64,000 nucleotides of DNA, taken from assembly GCA_023101725.1 (NCBI GenBank), contig JALJCO010003884.1, positions 88,162 through 152,161 of the forward strand, given 5' to 3'. The notes under the pieces were generated by a model. The model saw only the letters and a program-made list of their open reading frames with translations. It was not told the origin of the DNA and ran no database searches. Origin of the DNA: Atherinomorus stipes (taxonomy: Eukaryota; Chordata; Actinopteri; Atheriniformes; Atherinidae). Positions 54,945 to 64,000 of the stretch are shown here, one piece after another. Each line of letters starts with the position of its first letter. Positions within the stretch are counted from its first letter, which is position 1. Made by a program: the position numbers and the translations under genes.

Positions 54945-55375
54945 AGCAGGACAAGAATCCCAGGTACAAACATAATTCTGGGAATTAGACATAATTCTTG
55001 TGGTTTGGCATCTTTGACTGCCTTCTTGTTTTCTCCAAGGTCTTTATCTTTGCATGTTAAGAAAAACCCCATTATAACCCAGTCCCTGAAGATATGGTCT
55101 ACTGTGAGAAAATGGTATGGTTGGCATATTGGTTCCCTGCTCGCTCAAGTCCTTCCAAGCCACCATTCCCCCATCTGTTATGGATGATTCTTTTGACATT
55201 TGGAAATGTAATGGGACAATCGATTCGAGCTGGACTGAGTGAAGGAATGCAGCCTCCTAAACAGGAAAAGTGGAGATTCACAATATCTGGCTCCTCAGAT
55301 AACTTTCAGAAAATTTGGAAGCCTTTCATGGACTATAGAGTTAGGCTTTATTCCTCTCTTCTGCCTCAGATCTAA
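54945..55375 (+). mobile_element. LINE-1-like ORF2 C-terminal remnant
   Basis: Split over two plus-strand frames are segments reading NPIITQSLKIWSTVRKWYG and then WRFTISGSSDNFQKIWKPFMDYRV. These resemble the C-terminal end of L1-clade ORF2, where a tryptophan-rich F-x-K-I-W-x-P-F/L motif precedes the stop. Frame changes show it is dead. Family assignment is by motif memory only. Confidence 0.5.
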
Positions 55376-56126
55376 TGGTCCTCTACAACTATATCCTCTA
55401 TTAATTTGCCTCATTGTCCATCATAACATGCTAATCTTTCTCTTTTTCATTTTATGCTACTGCAAAATGAGTTTGTTTGTTGTTGCCAACTCTAACACTA
55501 GTTGCTTTTCCTGTACGGCCCCTTTTTGTTGAGATGTTTGTTTTTCTTAAAAAGACAGCAAGATGATAAATGTGAACTTATATTTAAGAAAATATATTTA
55601 CTAAAAACACAAAATTAATTGGAAATAAAAACACAGGACCCAGTTTATAAAATATTATACATCCTCAAAAATATTTACAACAAAACAACCACATAAAAAG
55701 AAAGTAAGTGCAATGTCATTAAAGTACAGAAACATCAAGAAAACTGTACAAGTGAAAGCTGCATCGTTCATGTCTGTCCATCTGTGGGACACTTCTATCT
55801 ACAAGTACTGGACAAAAATCAAATCCACTGACACAGAATCTGGTTAAAAAATGATCCAGGTAAAATTAGGAATCCCTTTATGAATGTTTGGTTGTTTCCA
55901 CCATCTTCATTCTGGTGTTTGTGAGTTTTGAGACCTAAATGTCACATTCATGGAGTTGTTATAAACAGTGCATGTCAAATTCAGAAATAATCTGAAAAAC
56001 TTGTCATTCTGGTTTTGTTGTAATCTCTCCGAATGCATCCATCTTTTTTGTGGGAATTCTTCGTTTTTCTCTCGTCTTTCAGCCCTTTCAGGCTGATCTC
56101 AGTGAGTCAGTGCACATGCAGGCCGA

Positions 56127-59100
56127 TCAGGGCCTGATTCCCCAGAGGGCAGGGTTGGTGTACGGGGTGTAGGGACAGTTTTTGTGGCAGATGCATGAGT
56201 GGATCATCATCACTGCTCGCTGCAGCAGCCGGCCCGTGGAGCAGCGGAAGGTCACCTGAGTAGTGGAGGTCTGGTACGGCGTGCAGCAGCGGGAGTCGCT
56301 GCACTGTCCGCAGTACCGCAGCCGGTAGACTTTAGCGCTGTAGCAGCCCTGGTGGACGAGCCGGACGGGCCCCGGGGACATGTAGCTGGCCTTGCACCGT
56401 CCCTGCTGGCCCCACTAGGGACCAAAACGCAAAAACACACATTCATTAAGCACTGCAACAATTAGACATGACTGTTCTGGAGGTTTTATACTGGACTGAG
56501 TGAAGTGAAGGTTGTTTTATGAGCATCTTTGTTTCTGCCATCCACCTGCAGACTGTACTACTGATTCTGATGTACTGCCCCCCCCCACCCCATTGTTACA
56601 ATCCTGGTCTGTTATACACCTGAGCTAGCTTTGAGCTAGTTTATTTTGGGACTTTGAACTTGGTCCAAAATATGTCTGCATTAACCTTTGAACTACTGTA
56701 CGGTCATGAAAGTACATTTTGTATAATTCTGCAAAGTCCAGTGCCAACGTTACTGCTATTTATTCCTGATTACTATAATTTGGTTGAACTTAGAAAAAAA
56801 TGATGGCTTTGGTAAATGACACAGGTTTGGTGGGAGTTAGGCAATAAAACTCCAGAACGAGGTAAGAAAAAATTGTTATTTACGGTTCAAGGAAATGAAA
56901 GAAAAAAAGGTTTAATGTCTGCAAAGAGAAGCCAGCTCCAATGAGCATGCCCACTTTTCCCAGCTGAATCATCCAGTAATTGCAGGGGAAACTGAGGCAG
57001 TATTTCTTCACTTCTAAGCATGAGCAGCAGACCTTATAATTAACATGTTGGATTTAGACATTTCTCTTGGAAGTCGGCAGATTCTGAAGTAACTGAAGTT
57101 AAAGAGCAGCTCCATTTTTATATTCAGGGACTCTGTTACAGAGAACATCTTTATCTAATGGTGTACTTTCCTCCACTCCAGTTAAACCTTCCCACTGAGG
57201 AGAAGGAAGGTTGGGCCATGCTGATGAAGCCTAAACCCAAACGGGTAGAGAGGTCTCAGTCAGCGTGAAGTTTGGTCACAACTAGTCCCTTTTGCTCCTG
57301 TATCTTTCATTTATTTCATGCATCCTGATTCTAAAACAGATAAAGTGAAGTTCTAGCTGGATTTTGAATGAAATGAACCCTGATGAGTGCAGCTTGGTGG
57401 AGGAGCTCACCGTGGGTTTCCTCAGGGCTGACTGAGCAGTGTGGCAAGGCCGAACTTTACACAGTCGAGTCTCCATTTGCAGCTTACAGGCAGGGTTCTG
57501 ATTGGACACCCGTGTGGAGACCCCGGCCCCGCAGCTCTGGGAGCAGGCGCTCCACTGGGTACTCTGCTCCACACAGGTGGGACCAAGGGAGGCCAGTCTT
57601 TTTAAAGGGCGAAGAGCTGGCCACAACCTGTCTGCTCTCCTGGCTGTAGGAATATCAGACAAAACAGGAAGTAGATGCACAAACTTTCAGCTGTTACCAG
57701 TTCATATTGCAGCAAGCAAACATGTCAGGAGTCAACATTTGGTAACAAAAAGGGATTTAATATTAAGCTCATCAGGATGCTGCATGAGGGAGTTTTCCCT
57801 ACTGAAATGCACGTTTACAGACAAGGAGTCCCTGAAACTGACTACAGCTGTCGTCAAAAAGAAACAAGACTGGCTGATTTTAAATATCTGGAAGATATCA
57901 GTTGTTGTGTAGGTGTAAAGGTAGAACAACTGATGATTTCAGCTGGTCCAGTTAAGAAGAATGTTTAAAGGAGTCATCACCCGGAAATCCCACTTTTTCA
58001 CGTTAAAACGTGTATTGGAACAGGACCTCAGTTATAACGTGCCAGAAACTCCGGAAAGTGAAAGTGACTTAGTCTTTGAGTGCGGGCTCTCTCTTCTCAC
58101 CAGAATCGGTCACAAGCACGCGCTCTCCACAGTACGCGGCTTGGATTTCTTTCTCCAAATGACGTGAACGAGAGAGGCTGCTAGCTGCTAAGCTAGCCTC
58201 TTTAGCGCCGCCTAAAAGCAGCTGATTACCTGCCGCGGAGTCCTTATGATCAGCTGTTATGACGTGAACTAGGGCCAGCTGCTAAGCTAGCGTCTTTAGC
58301 ACTACCTGCCACGGAGTAGACCAGCTTTGTCAGAAACGATGCCGGCGACAAGGAGGAGGAGGAGGGGAGAGATAGCCATGCTGAGTTGCCTCGGCAGAAG
58401 TTCAGCAGTTTTCAGTGCTTTAACAGGAGGGACAGCTTTACCAAGAAGCAGTGGATTATATTTATCAGTGAGGATGTGCAGTCGGTAAGTGTTGCTGCTT
58501 GTGTAACTTATTATCTGTGGTGTAAGAGACCAGTAAATGGTGGTTGACGAACGGACAAGCTGCTAATGTAGCTATAGAAGCTAACACTGTTTGGTTAACT
58601 TCACGTCAGACGTCCGCTCCTTATATTCATCAGAGTCCAGACCTTTTACTCCGTGGATCCTCTCCATCAACCGCACCGTTACGTTTTTATCACGTTTTTC
58701 TCTGTTGGGACATAATTTTCCTTCACCTGTTCTGTCCTAATAAGATTTTGTTTTGGCTTTGACGTTTGCCTCGGGAACGGGCTTACAGACAGGTCTAACT
58801 CTCGTGCGTATTCTCGCGACAAACAATAGTTTGGGACAAAAAAAGGGTTAAAATGAGCTCATTAAATTTTCGTCCCACCCAACTAGAATCAAAAATTCAT
58901 TTGAAGATAATTTAAGAAGGAATGTGTATGTAAAACGGCAGGTTATGACACCTTTAAATACTTCTATCAGAAATAGTTGGTATGAGTTTGTGGGTTATTT
59001 CTCTACTGTAGCAATACTATAAACAATCTTGGTAATAAATCTGAAACTGTTGGGAAAGTCTGTTTATTTACCCTTAAAATGGAGCCACATTTGGAAGTAA

Positions 59101-62100
59101 AACACATTTGTGGGATGAGCAGCATGGCTGAGTATGTAGGTTGTGTTCATGATAAAAACTGTCCAGATTTTTTTCTGCCAAGAGCAAACAGCTGATTTTG
59201 CTTGTGACTTTTTAGGAGCTTCTGATTCCGCAAGTGCTGAATATAAATGATGATGTCTGGCCCCCACAGCGCGGGAATGATCAGAGACCTCCAGAGGATG
59301 GATGACCTGCCTCCAATCCGGACCTCAGCCCTGAACTCATATGGGATCAGCCTGGGCTAGTGTTGGTACCAGAGTTCTTTCCACAGATGTTAAAAAAACA
59401 CCCAAATACACCTTTAAACACTGCCTACGGATACAATATGAGGACAACAGCAGGAGATATTCCAGGATTTAACATTAAGTCTATTTAAAACACAAAAGGA
59501 CTAAGAGAGATATAGATTTCATTCATAACATGTGGCTTGTGCTTGGATGTTTGGAGTCATCTGGATTTTGAATGAAATCCCTCACCTTTGTGATCATTTC
59601 CACTCTTCCTAACTGCACTGATCCAACACTTGAGTCTTGCGCAAATGAAAACAATAAAAAAAAACCTTTTCCCCTTCAAAGCCATCATTCAGAGGTCGTC
59701 AGCTGATTTTCAAGCATAATGTTGTAGTTGTTTGTATTTGAGAACAAAATGTTCCTCTGTAGTTCCCATAACGTAGCTTTGACTCAGACTGTTTAGAAAT
59801 CCAGATGTTTCCGACTGGCTTCATTTCTCCAACTCCAGTCTCATGCGATTCCCCTTTTAACTGAGTAACGTAACCCCGTCACGCCTTCATAGATTTCATT
59901 ATTACTCAGCGGTGGTTTTTGTTATGAAACAAGAAACATGGTGAATGGGAAAAAAATGTTTTGACCAAAAAAATCTGGCTTATATTTGGCCTTTGGAAGT
60001 TTTTCATTGGACAGACACACCCCAGTTTAACATAAAAACACTCCAGTAAAAACTTCCAGACATGACCACTGGTCACAGAGCTCATAAACATGACTAAAGG
60101 ATCAGGCTACATATAAAGGGACTGATCATAGAGAGAAACAACTGAGGCTGAGAAATTCAGACACGCACCTGTAGGAAAAAGCAGGCAGAGTGCTCAGCTG
60201 GAAAAATCAGGGAGGAGCAAATGAAAATAGTTTTTATCTGAGAAGCAGAAATCTGATGGTTTGGCTTAAGTTTCTAAAAGATTCAAAAAAGTCTTTAAGT
60301 TATTCATTTTTTTCTGTCTCATATGAGATATTTTGGTATATACTGGTGGACAGTTAAAGGCCCACCCAAAGCCCTGATGCTAACAAGCTGAAGAGGAGTC
60401 ATGTCTAGAGTTATTGTGGCGCACCCAACTTCCACTTTCCATACGATTTGGATAAATTTGGTGGTGACCTTATTACCTCTGCCAAGGTGGTGTTTTCGGT
60501 AGTGTTGGTTTGTCTGTCGGCAACTTTATGGGAAAAGTACATTTTAGGTGATTTTTAAAGTCGACTAGTCAGGCCAATCAAAACTGATTAATCGATTACC
60601 GGTAGTTGTGACGTCATCAACAATTCAACTGTTTCTGTTCTATAATGACTTCAAAAAAGACGTTTGAGCATTATCTCTGCTCACAGGGAACGTTAATTAA
60701 CAAAAGACAGAGGATAACATCTTAACAGCTTCAGGTGGGAACAATAACACACAGAGCAATTGCTGTTGCTACAGAAATGAAAAATAACCAACTTTATCCA
60801 AAAGGGAAATCGTAAAACGTGTGAGATCTTACATGTATTTGTGTATTCTATACATTAGTGTTTTTCATCTTGTTTGTTTTATTTTTATCATTGTGTGGGC
60901 TTGAGTGTGTTTAATTGTACAGAAAGTGGATGACAAAGTAGGACAGGGAGACGTCTGATTGGACCTGGTCTGGCTACCTGCATCAGCGACCTGTAACTAC
61001 TGTGGAATAACGAGATTGAAACTGTTTCCAGTCTTAAATAGTACGCAAGCTAATTAAAAAAGGTGGCCCTATGTCAAAAATTTCCAACTACCCCTTAAAC
61101 ACCTGAGGGGGTGGTTGAGGATTTTTGAAAAAATTCACACCTTCTTTGATTGGTTTTGCACTCAAATTGCACAAAACTGAAGTGGACCAAACCAACTGGA
61201 CAACGTCACATTTGTAGAATAACAGCTCACTAGGGGCAAAACTCCTCAAAACAATCACTGATCAAAAATGAAAAATCATGAAGAAGAAAACCGCACTACT
61301 TGATTTGCCAGGACTGGAAGAGGAAATTTTTCCTGCCACTCATTGTTACTCCATGTCTGTTCATCAGTAATTTTCTATTTTGTTTTAGTTGTTTCTTTTT
61401 TTCTGTCTAACTTGTCCTGCCCAGCATCGTAGCAAGCAGAATGATAATCTGGCTGCTTTGTTGTGTTGAACAGATTTGCCTTGCTAAGGGGAGCTTCATA
61501 AATACAAGGCTCCTCTTGATATTCTGAATTATTTTGATTTATTTTATTTTATTTAATTGAATGCTTGTTCATAACTGCATTTTATTGCTGGGTCCAACAG
61601 GAGGAAAGAGAAGGTTAAGAAAGGAAACAATAAGGAGTACAGAAAAAGGAAAGAAACAGAATGAAAGATAGAAAGAAAAAACAAGGATACACTAACACAG
61701 CCAACTGTTGCACCTGCACAGAAATCCATCAGAAAAGACCACCAGCTTTCAAGCAGGCCAATGTCTGCATCTTTGGTGTGCTTCAGAAGGCAGTTTGTGT
61801 TTCCACTGTGTCAAAAGAAGTGAAAGTGGACCATTTAAAGTGGACCAAACAGCGACAGTGTGAACGTGCCCCGAGAGACTCTGGCTCCGTTCACACTGCA
61901 GGTCTTGATGCTCAAATCCATTCTTTTACCGAAATTTGATTTGTTTGCGTGGTCATTCATACTATCATTTACATGCAACCTCCATCAGACTTCGGTTTGA
62001 ACAGTACACGGCTCTGAAGTTACCCACATACGCAGAGGAAGATGTGACTTCATACGTGGAACACTGTGTTTACGGAGGTAAATGTTGATGCTACACTTGA

Positions 62101-63657
62101 TAACATAAATGCATCAGTTTCAAAATTGATGTGCAATCAGAGCCGGAAAAAAGATCCAATGTTGTTTCATTCATTGTTTACATTCGATCTTATGTATCCC
62201 ATCTCTTCCGGCATAGAAATCAGCGTCTGACTTGCTTTTGTTACATCAAAGTCGAATGAAATGTAACATGACTATTCAGACTGAACAAGGTACTTTTTAT
62301 CGGTCTGTTTCCTGGGTGTAATAGACAACAGCTGAGAGAAAAAACCTATCTGTTGCTGCCTAGACACAGATTTGATATGTATTTGTATATGTATATGTAT
62401 TTCGTTTGTACATACTAACAAGGCCTCAGTCAGGTTTGAAAAAAATCGGATCTTCAGACTGACATTAAAAAATCCGTCATGAGTCACATTTGCATATGGG
62501 CAAATATAAACTAATATTTTCCATGAAATGGTAAAATGTCCCAATTCCAACATCTGATATGTTGTATATGCTTTACACAGATTAAAATACGAGTTGTTGA
62601 GATTTAGAAGTGATTGCATTCTGCTTTTACATATATTTTAAACAGAGACATGACTTTTTACTGGACTTGTGGTTGTATCTGAACTATAAATTGTCTTTGA
62701 AATATAAATATACATCTGCACTGGAGGATGCTTGTACACCCATCCACCTGTGCTGCTTACCTGTAATGGCATCCTGAATGACTGTGTTATCAAGGTTTTC
62801 ACACACCCATTCCCTGCAGCACTTCCCTGGCAGCCGGATGTGTTGTGGGTTGGGACAGTCCGGAGTGGGAAGCCGAACGTTCATGGGACAAGCCGGCACG
62901 CAGACCACCCCTCCACCTCTGCAGTGACAGTAAGTGTCACAGGAAGGCTGGAAGGACTGGCCCTCTTGGTACGTGATGCCGTTGACTTCGCAGCCCAGAT
63001 CCTCCGTACCTGTAGAGGAAGAAAAGCCGTCTTTGCTCAGCCACACCTGCACCCTGGACTGATGTGGGAAACTTCATCAGGAAGTGAAAAGATGAAAAGG
63101 AGAGGGGAGTGAAAGACACAGGAGCTGCTGTTCCTGCCAGCTTCGTGGCCTCTCCTCTGAGAAACTGAGGAGTCTGTTTTGCAGTCCACAAGTGCTGTCT
63201 CTGCAATCTATCATGCTGCTCAAAGGGCAGTCATTAAAGGAAAAGTATCAACAGCAGCCTGAAAATAGAAGTTAAAAGATTTGGGATCTGAAAGGTCACC
63301 CCCCCTCCCCCTCCCCCATCAGGTTGTCCCACCCAGCTGCATGGACTCTAAACATTCCCGTCTGTGTGGTGGCTCTAGCATCCACGTCTAACCCAAACAA
63401 ACATGGGTCAAGGTGTTTGTTTTTTAGAGGAGGCACTCACTGACACACTCTCCAGGGTCACCGGGGAAACTGGCGCTGTAGTCGCACTGCAGCGCTTTCT
63501 GGCCGTCACAGGGTAGTATCTCAGTACAGAGCTCGCCTTGCTGCCGGGCGCACACCAGGCAGCAGCGGCAGCCGTCCAGCTGCAGATGGACTCCAGGGGG
63601 GCACCGAGGGGCCGGGCCAGGGCAGAAGCAGGGCGTGTCGCACACCTGACACAGCAC
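56127..63657 (-). CDS. ccn5: CCN5/WISP2-like matricellular protein, partial at 5' end
   Basis: CCN proteins are secreted modular regulators of growth-factor and integrin signalling. Four exons, one per module, join in frame. IGFBP: 63441-63657 (VCDTPCFCPG, DGCRCCLVCARQ). VWC: 62761-63009 (CEVNGITYQEGQSFQPSC, GKCCREWVCE). TSP1: 57411-57643 (WSACSQSCGAGVSTRVSNQN). CT cystine knot: 56127-56414 with all ten cysteines (YCGQCSDSRCCTPY, SCICHKNC). The VWC and TSP1 modules resemble CCN5 most, by CEVNG, CVPxC, VRLP, EWVC and TRVSNQN. Human CCN5 lacks the CT module, so its presence here is notable. The first exon with Met and signal peptide was not found: the frame before 63657 has a good acceptor and no ATG, and it probably lies beyond 64000. 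The last 95 codons end at TGA 56127-56129. CCN4 or a fish-specific CCN is the alternative. Confidence 0.9.
57965..58957. mobile_element. TTAA-flanked inverted-repeat element
   Basis: The ends read TTAAAGGAGTCATCACCCGG and, inverted, TTTAAAGGTGTCATAACCTG, with TTAA at 57965-57968 and 58954-58957. About 1 kb lies between, in the ccn5 intron between the VWC and TSP1 exons. The interior holds GC-richer sequence with GCTAGCTGCTAAGCTAGC-like units and no coding frame of note. The match of the ends is imperfect. Confidence 0.6.
61865..62490. repeat. Probable non-autonomous DNA element
   Basis: GGCTCCGTTCACACTGCAGG at the left resembles the end of common fish hAT-like repeats, and related GATTTGA-type sequence recurs towards the right. 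The right boundary is uncertain and no target duplication was seen. It lies in the ccn5 intron. Confidence 0.35.
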
Positions 63658-63929
63658 CTGGAGGAACAGCACAGGAACCAGAACCAGATTTTATCTCAGA
63701 AAAGTTGCTGTTGTTATCAGCACAGACATCACACGATCAGCTGCAGCTAAGTGTTGGAGCTCTGAAACGGAAACAGGACAAATCACTGGTTCCAATTTCA
63801 TGTTTGTGATGGAGCCAAATCACAGAGTGGATCTGTGAGTTTTCATGCCTAGCTCCTCTGAACTGCAGAAGGAAAATCCCTGAAATGTGTTTTAACTAAA
63901 AGACTGAAAAATTAAAATCCACCAGCTGC

Positions 63930-64000
63930 CTTCAAGTTCGGGGTGGAGCAAGAGAGGTGACCAGGGTGGCACTAGCCACCTCTAAATTCTGATTGGACAT
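63930..64000. repeat. Edge repeat shared with pmel intron 11
   Basis: The segment GACCAGGGTGGCACTAGCCA followed by CCTCTAAATTCTGATTGGAC resembles GGCACAGGCCACCCCTAAAA at 34855-34935. This suggests a dispersed repeat that runs off the window edge. The family is unknown. Confidence 0.4.

Overview
The window reads as a teleost fish genome segment. It holds intron-rich vertebrate genes with GT-AG introns, AT-rich non-coding DNA, and many short inverted-repeat DNA transposons of kinds common in ray-finned fish (Tc1, hAT, TTAA-type). Exons were placed by eye from conserved protein sequence and splice signals, without alignment software, so boundaries are supported by frame and consensus only.

Layout: (1) 961-5871, minus: ccnt1, complete in 9 coding exons, encoding the cyclin T1 subunit of P-TEFb. 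(2) 6879-8139: a Tc1-like transposon with a broken transposase and a TA duplication. (3) 9599-17717, minus: sarnp (SAP-domain THO/TREX mRNA-export factor), complete in 11 coding exons, its introns carrying hAT elements and LINE debris. (4) 21423-36064, plus: pmel (premelanosome amyloid protein), 12 coding exons, with an apparent one-base frame break just after the start codon. Its largest intron holds a 2-kb element made of degenerate CAACGTTGG-like units. (5) 36838-39496 minus and 43266-45858 plus: two complete alpha-tubulin genes (451 aa each) arranged head to head, nearly identical through exons 2-4, intron 3 and the 3' UTR. (6) 49820-50818, minus: an intron-less P2Y-type nucleotide receptor. 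(7) 56127-63657, minus: a CCN-family matricellular gene most like CCN5/WISP2 but with a full C-terminal cystine-knot exon; its signal-peptide exon was not found and probably lies past the right edge.

The genes act in separate processes: transcription elongation, mRNA export, melanosome fibrils, microtubules, purinergic signalling and extracellular matrix signalling. There is no operon-like logic. In human, CCNT1, the TUBA1 genes, PMEL and SARNP all lie on 12q13, so most of the window looks like a compacted piece of that conserved block.

I saw no CRISPR array, tRNA or rRNA gene, or novel multi-gene system. The most useful second-look items are the CT-domain-bearing CCN5-like gene, the inverted tubulin pair with intron identity, the pmel start-region frame break, a hAT element whose duplication lies four bases beyond a sarnp splice-donor hexamer, and a hAT element carrying a nested foldback element.
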